Shown here in pieces: positions 20,886 to 31,626 of a stretch of DNA of 32,171 nucleotides. Within the stretch, counting starts at the first letter, position 1. Every line of letters starts with the position of its first letter. Source of the stretch: Candidatus Galloscillospira stercoripullorum (GTDB lineage: Bacteria > Bacillota > Clostridia > Oscillospirales > Oscillospiraceae); contig DVLB01000009.1 of assembly GCA_018715695.1 (NCBI GenBank), forward strand, positions 1 to 32,171, read 5' to 3'. The notes beneath the pieces are model-generated. The model worked only from the letters and a program-made list of their open reading frames with translations, was not told where the DNA came from and did not search any database. The translations under genes were made by a program, and so were the position numbers.

Positions 20886-22331
20886 TCAGGCCAGCAGCAG
20901 CGTGAAGGTGAACTCGGTCACGCCGTTCTCGCTCTTGACGGTGATGCTCTCCCTGTGGTTATTGAGAATGGTCTTGACGATGTAGAGCCCCAGGCCCACA
21001 CCTTCCCGGTCCACGCTGCGGGATTTATCGCTCTTGTGGAAGCGGTCAAAAAGCAGGGGCAGCTCCTCGGGGGAGATGGTCTCCCCCTCATTGCGCACCG
21101 AGATGTAGGCCCTGGGACCCTTGGTGGTGATGCTCAGGGTAATAACGCTCCCCTCCCGGGCGAACTTGATGGCGTTGTCCAGCAGGTTGTAGCACACCTG
21201 GGTGATGCCGTCGGGGTCGCCCCACACCTTCACTGCCCCGTCGGGCAGGTGGGTCTCCACGTCCAGGCCCCGGCCGGTGATCTTGGTCTCCAGGCTCAGC
21301 AGCACCCGCACCAGCAGCTCGCTGATGTCGAACTGCTCCTGGGCGGTGACGTTTTCGGTGGCCTGGAGGCGGCTGAGGTCCAGCATCCGGCGCACCAGGC
21401 GGGACAGCCGTCTGGTCTCGTTGGAGATGGTCTGGAGGGCCTCGGTCTCCCGCTCGGGGGGGATGGTGCCGTCCAGGATGCCGTCAGAGAAGCCGGCGAT
21501 GGTGGTCATGGGGGTCTTGAGCTCATGGGAGATATTGGCCACGAACTCGCTGCGCCGAGCCTCGGCCTTGGCCAGAGCGTCGGCCATGTTGTTGAAGGCC
21601 TCGGCCAGTTCCCCCACCTCGTCCTTGCGGGGGCCCACTTCTACCCGGGTATCAAACTCTCCCATGCCGAACTTGCGCGCCGCCTCGGCCATCTCCTTGA
21701 GGGGCTTGGTCTGGCTCAGAGAGGTCACCGAGGTGGCCACGAAGGCAATGCACATGACCACGATGGAGGTGAAGAAAAAGATTGTGATAAAAGCCCGCCA
21801 TAGCTCGGTAACGTTGGCGGTCTGGGCCGCCACCAGCACCATGCCGGAGATCTGCTCGCCGGAGAGGGTGGACACCGTCACCGGCACACCGGAGACATAC
21901 CGCTGGTCTGGGAAGATGTCCCCCAGGGAGGTCATGCCGTTGTACTCCCCCGTCTCCACCAGCTGCTGCACAACGGCGGCCGGGAGCTTTCTATTGAGGA
22001 TGCTGCGGGAAAACTCCGCGGTCATGGTAGTAGTCCCGTCCACCGAATAGGCGATGACCCCCTCCGGGTCGCAGACGATGACGTAGGCGTCGGCGATCTC
22101 GGCCACCGAGTTGACGTAGGCCTGGTAGAGGCTGTCGTCCACGTTGCGGCCGGTGAGGAGAATCTGGCGGGTGTAGGTGGCAATGTTGTCGGCGTTGCGC
22201 TCCAGGCCGCCCCGGCGGTCCTGGATGATGTACTGGTAGGACAGGGCGATGAAGGCGGTGCCCAGGAGCAGGAAGGAGACCAGGATCATACCCGCCATCA
22301 GCGCAAACTGCCGCCGGTAGATGCTCCTCAT
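20886..22331 (-). CDS. Sensor histidine kinase (HAMP, HisKA, HATPase)
   Basis: 481 residues. TM1 at about 10-31, an extracytoplasmic sensor domain of about 140 residues, TM2 at about 178-200, HAMP (about 205-255; KPLKEMAEAARKFGMGEFDTRV), HisKA with FVANISHELKTPM (phospho-acceptor His269), and a HATPase domain with the N-box LLDNAIKFA, the D/N-rich G1 region VRNEGETI, the F-box LFDRFHK and the G2 box GVGLGLYIVK. It is a class I kinase of the PhoR/WalK group. Its ATG overlaps the response-regulator stop (ATGA), so the two are translationally coupled. It presumably phosphorylates that regulator. Ligand unknown. Confidence 0.95.
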   Translation of the reverse strand: MRSIYRRQFALMAGMILVSFLLLGTAFIALSYQYIIQDRRGGLERNADNIATYTRQILLTGRNVDDSLYQAYVNSVAEIADAYVIVCDPEGVIAYSVDGTTTMTAEFSRSILNRKLPAAVVQQLVETGEYNGMTSLGDIFPDQRYVSGVPVTVSTLSGEQISGMVLVAAQTANVTELWRAFITIFFFTSIVVMCIAFVATSVTSLSQTKPLKEMAEAARKFGMGEFDTRVEVGPRKDEVGELAEAFNNMADALAKAEARRSEFVANISHELKTPMTTIAGFSDGILDGTIPPERETEALQTISNETRRLSRLVRRMLDLSRLQATENVTAQEQFDISELLVRVLLSLETKITGRGLDVETHLPDGAVKVWGDPDGITQVCYNLLDNAIKFAREGSVITLSITTKGPRAYISVRNEGETISPEELPLLFDRFHKSDKSRSVDREGVGLGLYIVKTILNNHRESITVKSENGVTEFTFTLLLA

Positions 22332-23020
22332 GTGCCGCTCACGACCTCGAACTTATAGCCCACGCCCCACACCGTCTTCAGGCTCCACTGGTCGCTGACC
22401 CCCTCCAGCTTCTCCCGCAGGCGCTTGATGTGCACATCCACCGTGCGGCTGTCGCCGAAGTAGTCAAAGCCCCACACCTCATCCAGCAGCTGGTTGCGAG
22501 TGAACACCCGGTTGGGGGAGGAGGCCAGGTGGAACAGCAGCTCCAGCTCCTTGGGGGGCGTATCCACCCGCTTGCCGTCCACGATGAGCTCGTAGGAGTC
22601 CATGTTGATGGTGAGCTTGTCAAAGGAGAGCTTCTTCTCCTCGCCCTTCTCCTCCCCGTCGAAACGGCGGAGCACGGCGTGGATACGGGCCAGGACCTCC
22701 TTCATCTCAAAGGGCTTGGTGATATAGTCGTCGGCGCCCCCCTCCAGGCCCTGGACCTTGTCGCTCAGCTCTCCCTTGGCGGTGAGCATGATGACGGGGG
22801 TCTTGTCGCTCTCCCGGATCTTTTTGAGCACCGACCAGCCGTCCATCACGGGCAGCATGATGTCCAGCAGCACCAGGTCGGGGTGGAAGGAGCGGAACAG
22901 CTCCACCCCCTTGCCGCCGTCGGGAGCCACCTGAGTCTCGAAGCCCTCCTTCTCCAGGTAGAGATGGAGAAGCTCGGCGATGTTGCTGTCGTCCTCTACG
23001 ATGAGCACTTTGCGGGCCAT
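22328..23020 (-). CDS. OmpR/PhoB-family response regulator
   Basis: 230 residues. The receiver domain (1-120) has acidic pocket VEDD near residue 10, phospho-acceptor Asp53 in LVLLDIMLP, the MLTAK switch and KPF lysine. The C-terminal winged helix (about 130-225) has FTRNQLLDEVWGFDYFGDSRTVDVHIKR shape, typical of OmpR/PhoB. It is first in the operon with the kinase and HtrA, so it probably controls that protease and its own operon. AAAGG lies about 13 nt before the ATG. In the 114-nt upstream gap the minus strand has TATAAT (23095-23090), but no -35 at good spacing, so the promoter is uncertain. Confidence 0.95.
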   Translation of the reverse strand: MARKVLIVEDDSNIAELLHLYLEKEGFETQVAPDGGKGVELFRSFHPDLVLLDIMLPVMDGWSVLKKIRESDKTPVIMLTAKGELSDKVQGLEGGADDYITKPFEMKEVLARIHAVLRRFDGEEKGEEKKLSFDKLTINMDSYELIVDGKRVDTPPKELELLFHLASSPNRVFTRNQLLDEVWGFDYFGDSRTVDVHIKRLREKLEGVSDQWSLKTVWGVGYKFEVVSGT

Positions 23021-23134
23021 GGCCGCACCAGCCTTTCTCTTGTAGAATCTGCGGCAGCCCGAAAGCCGCCCGTTCTCTTATGTGACCTTATTATATATGC
23101 GGGAAAGTCCTTCTGCGGTGAACAATTTGTAAAT

Positions 23135-24307
23135 TTAAGTATTCACATAGGCCCGATCCACCTGGATCACGGCAAAATAGTTGCCGTCCAGGGTCTTGAT
23201 CTTCTCGCCGACGGCCTTACGGACTGCCTCGTCGCTCATGGTGCACCGGACGGGAGCCACCACGTCGAAAATCAGGTTGGTGTGGTGGGGCCCGGGGATG
23301 ATGCGGAAATCGTGGATGGTCATACCGCTGTCGATCTCTTTTACCAGTTCCTCCACCCGCTCCCGCAGGGCGTTGGTGGGCGCGTCATCCTGGGCCACCG
23401 GGTCCATGTGGATGGAGGTCTCGATGCCGAAGCGAGCGCGGATCTCCCGCTCAATGGCGTCGATGACGTCGTGGGCCTCCATAATGTCGGCGTCCATGGG
23501 GATCTCCGCGTGCAGGCTCATAATGCGCCGGCCGGGACCGTAGTCGTGGATGACCAGGTCGTGGATACCCACCACCTGCTCATGGGCCATGATGGTGTCT
23601 CGGATGTCCTTGACCAACTCCGGGTCGGGGCTCTGGCCCAGAAGGGGGTTGAGGGTATCCTTGGCGGCCCCCCAGCCAGAACGGAGGATGAACAGCGCCA
23701 CCAGCACGCCCGCCCAGCCGTCGATGCGGATCTGGAGGAAGTGGTCGGCCAACGTGCTCAGAAACACCACCGAGGTGGCCACGGCATCGGTGAGAGAGTC
23801 GGTGGCGGTGGCGGCCATGGCCGCCGAGCCGATGCGTCTGGACAGATTCCGGTTGAAGAAGCTCATCCACAGCTTGACGCAGACAGAGGCCGCCAGAATG
23901 ACCAGCGCGGGGACCGAGAAAGTCACCGCTTGGGGGGAGAGGATCTTCTCCGCCGAGGTCTTGAGCAGCTCCAGGCCCACCAGCAAAATCACCACTGATA
24001 CCGCCAGCCCCGACAGGTACTCCAGCCGCCCGTGTCCGAAGGGGTGGTCCTCGTCAGCCTTGGCCCCCGCCAGACGGAAACCCACCAGGGTGACCACCGA
24101 GGAGCCGGCGTCGGAGAGGTTGTTGAAGGCGTCGGCGGTAATGGAGATGGAGGCGGTCAGCGTCCCCGCGATAAGCTTACCCAGAAAGAGCAGCAGGTTA
24201 AGGGCGATTCCCACGCCGCCGGACAGGGTACCATAGCGCTGCCGCACCTGAGGGCTGCGGATATCGGCGGCGTCTTTTACAAAGGTACGCACCAGAAAGT
24301 CGATCAT
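23135..24307 (-). CDS. Cation diffusion facilitator transporter
   Basis: A metal-proton antiporter that exports divalent cations, 390 residues. Six membrane segments are followed by a C-terminal cytoplasmic domain of about 180 residues with a tail longer than the family minimum. The metal site is visible in TM2 (ADAFNNLSDAGS, Asp59 and Asp66) and TM5 (TDSLTDAVAT), and the HPFGHGRLEY motif follows TM2. The Asp/Asn-rich TM2 resembles Mn/Fe-type rather than His-containing Zn-type members; specificity cannot be settled here. The ATG at 24307 has AAGGTG about 11 nt and GGAG 3 nt upstream. It precedes the RR-HK-HtrA genes on the same strand with a 114-nt gap. Confidence 0.93.
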   Translation of the reverse strand: MIDFLVRTFVKDAADIRSPQVRQRYGTLSGGVGIALNLLLFLGKLIAGTLTASISITADAFNNLSDAGSSVVTLVGFRLAGAKADEDHPFGHGRLEYLSGLAVSVVILLVGLELLKTSAEKILSPQAVTFSVPALVILAASVCVKLWMSFFNRNLSRRIGSAAMAATATDSLTDAVATSVVFLSTLADHFLQIRIDGWAGVLVALFILRSGWGAAKDTLNPLLGQSPDPELVKDIRDTIMAHEQVVGIHDLVIHDYGPGRRIMSLHAEIPMDADIMEAHDVIDAIEREIRARFGIETSIHMDPVAQDDAPTNALRERVEELVKEIDSGMTIHDFRIIPGPHHTNLIFDVVAPVRCTMSDEAVRKAVGEKIKTLDGNYFAVIQVDRAYVNT

Positions 24308-24392
24308 GTCTCCACTTCACCTTTTCTTCCAGGAATTCTTTATATTATCCCACTCTCCCGCCCGGTGCGTCAAGGGTAACCGGGCGGGCAGC

Positions 24393-24427
24393 AAAAAAGC
24401 CCCCCGGTCTTCAAGGACCGGGGGGCT
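24393..24427 (-). terminator. Terminator of the kinase-like gene
   Basis: Perfect 12-bp stem (24398-24409 with 24416-24427), six-base loop, followed on the minus strand by T6. It lies about 70 nt past the stop at 24497. Confidence 0.88.
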
Positions 24428-24496
24428 GAGGCTGTCGATAAACCCTATTCGCCGAAGGTTTTGAGCGCACGGCTCTCAAAAGGTCCGCGCAGTCAT

Positions 24497-26862
<2,366 letters not shown>

Positions 26863-26894
26863 GACATCTCCCCCCTCTCTTTGACTCTTTATAA

Positions 26895-26940
26895 AAGGAA
26901 CTCCCCGCCGCATTCCGCGGCGGGGAGTTCCTTTCTTTTT
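26895..26940 (+). terminator. gap terminator
   Basis: A 17-bp stem AAGGAACTCCCCGCCGC pairing with its complement (26895-26911 with 26917-26933), followed by TTTCTTTTT. Confidence 0.92.
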
Positions 26941-26960
26941 CTCCATTGCACATTTTCCCC

Positions 26961-27008
26961 TTGACAAGGCGCACCCCGCATGTCTATACTGTATATGCTG
27001 AGTATACA
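26961..27008 (+). promoter_or_regulatory. Promoter and operator of the GntR-ABC operon
   Basis: TTGACA (26961-26966), 18-bp spacer, TATACT (26985-26990), then an inverted repeat TGTATA-N7-TATACA (26990-27008) that begins at the last base of the -10. This is a typical YtrA/GntR autorepression layout. Confidence 0.75.
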
Positions 27009-27029
27009 CAGTAAAACGAGGTGCACCGA

Positions 27030-27404
27030 ATGGACATCATCATCCGCAATACCGGTGGCGTGCCCATCTATGACCAGATCACCCGCCAGATCAAGGGTCT
27101 GATCCTGCGGGGTGAACTCAAGGAGGGGGAGGCCCTCCCCTCCATGCGGCTGCTGGCCAGAGAGCTGCGCATTTCCGTCATCACCACCAAGCGGGCCTAT
27201 GAAGAGCTGGAGCGGGAGGGCTTTATCACCACCGTGCCGGGAAAGGGGTGCTTTGTAGCGCCTCAGGACCCCACACTGGCGCGGGAGGAGACCCTCCGCC
27301 GGGTGGAGGAGCATCTGTCCCGAGCCGTAGAGGCCGCCAAAGTAGGCGGCGTCACGCTGGGGGAGCTGACCGACGCCCTCAATATCCTGTATGGAGACGA
27401 GTAA
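27030..27404 (+). CDS. GntR-family regulator, YtrA subfamily
   Basis: 124 residues: an N-terminal winged HTH (about 8-75; GVPIYDQITRQIKGLILRGEL, LPSMRLLARELRISVITTKRAYEELEREGFI, VPGKGCFV) and a short helical C-terminal part of about 45 residues, the size of the YtrA subfamily, which controls adjacent ABC exporters. The ATG at 27030 has GAGGTG 6 nt upstream; a GTG at 27021 lies inside that site. It is the first gene of an operon with the ABC ATPase (1-nt gap) and permease, and the inverted repeat overlapping its promoter suggests it represses the operon. Confidence 0.94.
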   Translation: MDIIIRNTGGVPIYDQITRQIKGLILRGELKEGEALPSMRLLARELRISVITTKRAYEELEREGFITTVPGKGCFVAPQDPTLAREETLRRVEEHLSRAVEAAKVGGVTLGELTDALNILYGDE

Positions 27405-27405
27405 T

Positions 27406-28269
27406 ATGAAAAACGCCATTGAGATCCGCCATCTCACCAAAGAGTACGGCAGCTTCAAGCTCAGCGATGTGACCTTCGACGTGCCCATGGGCACGGTCGT
27501 GGGCCTCATCGGGGAGAATGGCGCCGGAAAATCCACCACCATCAAGTGCATCCTAAACCTCGTCCGCCCCTCCGGCGGGGAGATCGTGCTGCTGGGCCGG
27601 GACAGCATCGCCGGTGAGCGGGAGGCCAAGGAGGAGATCGGAGTGGTACTGGACGAGTCCACCTTCCACGACACCCTGCGCGCTCTCGATGTGGGGAAGA
27701 TCCTCCGTCGGGTCTACAAGAACTGGGACCAGCCCTTTTTCGAGGCTCTGCTCAAAAAATTCGGCCTACCTCATAACAAGACCGTCAAGGACTACTCCCG
27801 GGGCATGAAGATGAAGCTGTCCATTGCCGCGGCTCTCTCCGCCCGGCCCCGGCTGCTCATTCTGGACGAGGCTACCGGCGGTCTGGACCCGGTGGTGCGG
27901 GACGAACTGCTGGATGAGTTTCTCTCCTTCGTCCAAGACGAGGACCACGCCATTCTCATCTCCAGCCACATCACCAGTGACCTGGAAAAGGCGGCGGACT
28001 ATGTGGTCTACCTCCACAAGGGCGCGGTGGCCCTCCAAGGGGCCAAGGATGAGCTGCTGGAGGAACACGGCCGCCTGGTGTGCGGCCGGTCTGACCTCCA
28101 GAAGGTAGACCCGGCCTTCCTGGTGGGAGTGCGGGAGAATCAGTTCAGCTGTGAGGCCCTGGTGCGCCGCCGGGAGGAGTTTATCCGGCGCTACCCGGAA
28201 CTCTCGGTGGAGAGCGTAACTTTGGACGACCTCATGGTCTTTACCACGAAGGGAGAGATGGCATCATGA
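27406..28269 (+). CDS. ABC transporter ATP-binding protein
   Basis: 287-residue ATPase of an ABC-2 exporter. Walker A GENGAGKST, a Q-loop-like region EIGVVLDEST, signature YSRGMKMKLSIAAAL (SRGMK in place of SGGQ), Walker B LLILDEATGGLDP, and the H-loop ISSHITSD. A C-terminal extension of about 75 residues follows, as in drug or lantibiotic-type exporters. GGAG lies 9 nt before the ATG at 27406. Its stop overlaps the permease start (ATGA). Confidence 0.93.
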   Translation: MKNAIEIRHLTKEYGSFKLSDVTFDVPMGTVVGLIGENGAGKSTTIKCILNLVRPSGGEIVLLGRDSIAGEREAKEEIGVVLDESTFHDTLRALDVGKILRRVYKNWDQPFFEALLKKFGLPHNKTVKDYSRGMKMKLSIAAALSARPRLLILDEATGGLDPVVRDELLDEFLSFVQDEDHAILISSHITSDLEKAADYVVYLHKGAVALQGAKDELLEEHGRLVCGRSDLQKVDPAFLVGVRENQFSCEALVRRREEFIRRYPELSVESVTLDDLMVFTTKGEMAS

Positions 28270-28907
28270 CGGGCATGGTCTGCAAGGACTTCCTGGTCCA
28301 GCGCAAGCAGCTGGGGTATTATATCGTGTTTTTCCTGCTCTATGCGGTCCTGGCGGTCATGGAAATCATGCCCATTGGCATCCTGTACACCATGACTCTC
28401 CTCATCGGCATGATACTGCCCATGTCCACCTTTGCCTATGACGACCTGGCCCGGTGGAACAAATACGCCGCCGCCACCCCTGCCTCCCGGCAGGGGGTCG
28501 TGGCGGGCAAGTACGTCTTTACCCTGCTCTCTGTGCTCATGGCGGCAGCTCTCTCCGCGGTACTGGTGATAGCGGTGTTGGCGATAAAGCCGGAACTGGG
28601 CGCCGTGGGTGAGTTGCTCATGGGGCTTGCGGTGTGCACGCTGCTCGCCATCCTCATCGACGCCGTCATACTTCCCCTGCTCATCAAGTTCGGCGCGGAG
28701 AAAAGCCGGCTCATCAGCATTCTGCTCTTCATGGCGGTCTTTGGGGGCGTCATGCTGCTGGGCCAGCTTGCAGGCGGATTGGAGAAGCTCCTTCCCCCTG
28801 ACTGGCTCCTCTCCGCCCTGCCCGGGCTGCTGGCCCTGCTGGCCATCGGAAGCTATGGGATCTCCTACTTCATCGCCCGGGGGATTTTCGAGAAAAAAGA
28901 GCTGTGA
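28266..28907 (+). CDS. ABC-2 transporter permease
   Basis: 213-residue membrane protein with six hydrophobic segments (QLGYYIVFFLLYAVLAVME, IGILYTMTLLIGMILP, VFTLLSVLMAAALSAVLVIA, LLMGLAVCTLLAILIDAVIL, ILLFMAVFGGVMLLG, LPGLLALLAIGSYGISYFI). The motif FAYDDLARWNKYAAATPASR after TM2 is the hallmark of the ABC2_membrane_5 family that pairs with YtrA-type operons. Substrate unknown; antibiotic or peptide stress is typical of relatives. It overlaps the ATPase by 4 nt. Confidence 0.9.
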   Translation: MTGMVCKDFLVQRKQLGYYIVFFLLYAVLAVMEIMPIGILYTMTLLIGMILPMSTFAYDDLARWNKYAAATPASRQGVVAGKYVFTLLSVLMAAALSAVLVIAVLAIKPELGAVGELLMGLAVCTLLAILIDAVILPLLIKFGAEKSRLISILLFMAVFGGVMLLGQLAGGLEKLLPPDWLLSALPGLLALLAIGSYGISYFIARGIFEKKEL

Positions 28908-28911
28908 CCGC

Positions 28912-28969
28912 ACAGGTATAAATCGGGGCCGCCCCATAATGGGGCGGCCCCGATTTATACCTGTTTTTC
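28912..28969 (+). terminator. Terminator between converging ABC operon and serA
   Basis: Perfect 24-bp stem (28912-28935 with 28941-28964... first bases of each arm pair through a GC core GGGGCCGCCCC), five-base loop ATAAT, followed by TTTTTC. Its symmetry probably lets it stop serA transcripts too. Confidence 0.92.
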
Positions 28970-28987
28970 TGTTCTGTCGCCGTGTCC

Positions 28988-30160
28988 TCAGCGGCGGATG
29001 AGCCGCACCCGCAGCACGCCGTCCACGGCGCGGATCTCGCTGAGCACGTCCTCGCCCACGCTGGTGTTGAGGTCCACCACGGTGTAGGCGTAGTCCTTCT
29101 TGGATTTGTTGGTCAGGTTCTCCACGTTGACCCCGTCCTGGGAGAGGATACCGGTGATGCTGGAGAGCATGGCGGGGATGTTGCGGTGGATGATGCACAC
29201 GCGGGCAGTTCCGCTCCATTCCTGCTCCAGGGTGGGCAGGTTGACAGAGTTCTTGATATTGCCGTTTTCCAGATACTCCCGCAGCTCCTGGGCGGCCATG
29301 ACGGCGCAGTTGTCCTCACTCTCGGGAGTGGAGGCTCCCAAGTGGGGGATGGCCACCACGTTCTTGGCCAGGGCGATGGTGTTGTTGGGGAAATCGGTGA
29401 CGTAGCGGGAAACCTTGCCGCTCTCCAGAGCGGCGATCATGTCACCGTCGCACACCAGCTCGCCCCGGGCCAGGTTGATGATGCGCACGCCGTCCTTCAT
29501 GCGGGAGATGGCGTCTGCGTTGATGGAACCCCGGGTGGCGTCGTTGCAGGGAACGTGGAGGGTGATGTAGTCGGCCTGACGGTAGAGCTCCGAGACGTCC
29601 TTGACCACATGGATATGGCGGTCCAGACGCAGAGCAGCGTCCACGGACAGGAAGGGGTCGTAGCCGTAGACCTCCATGCCCAGAGACAGGCCGATATTGC
29701 ACACCAGGGCGCCGATGGCCCCCAGGCCGATGACACCCAGGGTCTTGCGGTAGACCTCAGGCCCCACGAAGGCGCTCTTGCCTTTCTCCACCACGGCGGC
29801 CACATCCACGCCCTCGGTCATGGCCTGGGTCCGGACCCACTCCACGCCGCCCAGGATGTCCCGGGAGGAGAGGAGCAGGGCGCACAGCACCAGCTCCTTC
29901 ACGGCGTTTGCGTTGGCGCCGGGGGTGTTGAAGACCGCGATGCCCGCCTCGGAGCAGCGGGCAATGGGGATATTGTTGGTACCCGCCCCCGCTCGCGCGA
30001 TAGCCAGCAGGTTCTGGGGAAATTCGTACGCGTGCATGTCCGCCGAGCGGACCAGGATGCCGTCCTCGTTTTCCGCGTCGCCCGTCACGGCGTACTGATC
30101 CTGATCCAGGATCTTCAGCCCGGCGGGGGAGATCTTGTTGAGGGTCTTGATGGTAAACAC
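28988..30160 (-). CDS. serA: D-3-phosphoglycerate dehydrogenase with ACT domain
   Basis: First step of serine synthesis: 3-phosphoglycerate to 3-phosphohydroxypyruvate with NAD. 390 residues, the short form. The substrate domain surrounds a Rossmann domain with GVIGLGAIGALV; catalytic Arg in NLARGEL, Glu in the following stretch, and His in IPHLGASTPES; a C-terminal ACT domain (about 318-390; CIIHRNIPAMLSSITGILSQ) can bind serine for feedback control. It lacks the extra ASB domain of the 520-residue form. The start is GTG at 30160 with GGGAGG 10 nt upstream. It follows serC by 44 nt and shares its transcript. Confidence 0.95.
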   Translation of the reverse strand: MFTIKTLNKISPAGLKILDQDQYAVTGDAENEDGILVRSADMHAYEFPQNLLAIARAGAGTNNIPIARCSEAGIAVFNTPGANANAVKELVLCALLLSSRDILGGVEWVRTQAMTEGVDVAAVVEKGKSAFVGPEVYRKTLGVIGLGAIGALVCNIGLSLGMEVYGYDPFLSVDAALRLDRHIHVVKDVSELYRQADYITLHVPCNDATRGSINADAISRMKDGVRIINLARGELVCDGDMIAALESGKVSRYVTDFPNNTIALAKNVVAIPHLGASTPESEDNCAVMAAQELREYLENGNIKNSVNLPTLEQEWSGTARVCIIHRNIPAMLSSITGILSQDGVNVENLTNKSKKDYAYTVVDLNTSVGEDVLSEIRAVDGVLRVRLIRR

Positions 30161-30204
30161 GATGGATACGCCTCCCGTTCTTATTCTTTGCAGGCTGCTA
30201 ATGA

Positions 30205-31290
30205 TCAGTTGTTCTTGTCGAAGGCTTTGATAAACTCCGCCAGCTTCTCTACGCCTTCCACAGGCATGGCATTATAGATGGACGCACGCATGCCGCCCAC
30301 GTTGCGGTGGCCCTTCAGGTTGGTGAAGCCGGCGGCAGTGGCCTCGGAGACGAACTTGGCGTCCAGCTCCTCGCTCACCGAGCGGAAGGTCACGTTCATA
30401 TCCGAGCGGGAGCCCTTCTCCGCCGGGCAGGTGAACAGCCGGGAGGAATCCAGCACGTCGTAGAGCAGCTGCGCCTTGGAGTGCTTGATGGCCTCCATGC
30501 CCTTGAGCCCCCCCTGTTCCTCCAGCCAGTCCAGCACCAGCCCCAGCATGTAGATGCACCAGCAGGGCGGGGTGTTGTACATGGAGTCCTTGTCGATCAT
30601 GGTCTTGTAGTTGAGCATGAGGGGGGTGTAGGGCAGTTCGTGGCCCGCCAGCTCCTCCTTGATGATGACCACGGTGAGACCGGCGGGGGCCATGTTCTTC
30701 TGGGCCCCGGCGAAGATAATGCCATACTTGCTCACGTCCACCGGGCGGGAGAGAATGTCGGAGGACATGTCGCACACGATGGGCACGTCCCCGGTGTCGG
30801 GCACATACTGCCACTCCGTGCCGTAGATAGTGTTGTTGGCACAGTAGTAGAAATAGCTGGCCTGGGGGTCCAGCTTGAGCTGGTCCTGGGTGGGGATGTA
30901 GGTGTGGTTCTTGTCCTCACTGGAGGCGGCCACGCTGATCTCGCCGTACTTCTTGGCCTCCTTGTAGGCCAGGTTGGAGAAGTTGCCGGTGACGGCGTAG
31001 TCGGCCTTCCCGGTCTTGCCGATGAGGTTGAGGGGAGCCATGGAGAACTGCATGGACGCGCCGCCCTGGAGGAAGAGGATCTTGTACCCCTCGGGCACGT
31101 TCATCATGCGGCGCAGCTTCTGCTGGGTGTCCTGAAAGATCTTGTCAAAAACCTTAGATCGGTGACTCATCTCCATCACGGACATGCCTGAGCCCTGGTA
31201 GTTGGTGATCTCGGCCCCGGCGCGCTCCAGGACCGACAAGGGGAGCATGGAAGGCCCCGCGGAGAAGTTGTATACCCGTTTGTCCGACAT
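30205..31290 (-). CDS. serC: Phosphoserine aminotransferase
   Basis: Second step of serine synthesis: PLP-dependent transamination of 3-phosphohydroxypyruvate by glutamate. 361 residues, class V aminotransferase: N-terminal YNFSAGPSMLP, substrate Arg and His region MSHRSK, LFLQGGASMQF, and the PLP lysine in IIFAGAQKNMAPAG; C-terminal GHRNVGGMRASIYNAM is the usual SerC signature. AAGGGTG lies about 8 nt before the ATG. First gene of the serC-serA operon, with a consensus promoter and a folded leader. No serB is present in the window. Confidence 0.97.
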   Translation of the reverse strand: MSDKRVYNFSAGPSMLPLSVLERAGAEITNYQGSGMSVMEMSHRSKVFDKIFQDTQQKLRRMMNVPEGYKILFLQGGASMQFSMAPLNLIGKTGKADYAVTGNFSNLAYKEAKKYGEISVAASSEDKNHTYIPTQDQLKLDPQASYFYYCANNTIYGTEWQYVPDTGDVPIVCDMSSDILSRPVDVSKYGIIFAGAQKNMAPAGLTVVIIKEELAGHELPYTPLMLNYKTMIDKDSMYNTPPCWCIYMLGLVLDWLEEQGGLKGMEAIKHSKAQLLYDVLDSSRLFTCPAEKGSRSDMNVTFRSVSEELDAKFVSEATAAGFTNLKGHRNVGGMRASIYNAMPVEGVEKLAEFIKAFDKNN

Positions 31291-31318
31291 GGTTAGGTCA
31301 CCCTTTCATGGTTGGTCC

Positions 31319-31417
31319 GCCGCCGGGACACCCCGGACAGCGGCCTGGAGAAAGAAAACGGCCGCGCTGTACCGCAGCCCGCTCCGGGCCACGGCACACC
31401 GTGGCCGTCACTTTCTC
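31319..31417 (-). promoter_or_regulatory. Folded leader of serC-serA
   Basis: The predicted 140-nt leader has a 7-bp closing stem GAGAAAG/CTTTCTC (31417-31411 with 31354-31348) around a hairpin GGCCACGG-TGTG-CCGTGGCC (31406-31387) and a smaller GCTG-N5-CAGC hairpin, then TTTTCTTT. A further hairpin with a 4-nt bulge (31344-31319) lies near the ribosome site. It suggests attenuation or a cis-acting RNA. It is not a T-box: the UGGNACCGCG element is absent. Confidence 0.45.
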
Positions 31418-31436
31418 TGTGTAAAGTAATAAATTC

Positions 31437-31465
31437 ATTATAACCATCCCTTTCCCCGCTGTCAA
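31437..31465 (-). promoter_or_regulatory. serC promoter
   Basis: Minus strand TTGACA (31465-31460), 17-bp spacer, TATAAT (31442-31437): perfect sigma-A consensus in both hexamers and spacing. Confidence 0.9.
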
Positions 31466-31508
31466 TCCAGCAGAAAGCCCAAACCACGAGTTTCTTTTCC
31501 AAAAAACT

Positions 31509-31526
31509 TTGTTGATTATTTAACAT
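31509..31526. promoter_or_regulatory. Rex-like operator upstream of the DRTGG gene
   Basis: TTGTTGA-TTAT-TTAACAT matches TTGTTAA-N4-TTAACAA at 12 of 14 defined positions. It lies about 30 bp upstream of the -10 of the plus-strand gene and about 45 bp upstream of the divergent serC -35. Confidence 0.5.
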
Positions 31527-31551
31527 ACGCTTTTCTTTTCCTTCCCCGCTA

Positions 31552-31560
31552 TGGTACAAT
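31552..31560 (+). promoter_or_regulatory. Promoter of the DRTGG operon (extended -10)
   Basis: TGG-TACAAT (31552-31560) with only a weak T-rich -35, about 65 nt before the start codon. Confidence 0.55.
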
Positions 31561-31626
31561 GGGGATGACCCGAGCGCCGGCGGCGGTCATTCCCCCGGCG
31601 TACTCATCCCACAGGAGGTTTCAACC

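Noticed and set aside
31291-31430. T-box riboswitch before serC
   Set aside because: No UGGNACCGCG T-box sequence and no AGAGA or specifier-loop arrangement; the leader is also too short.
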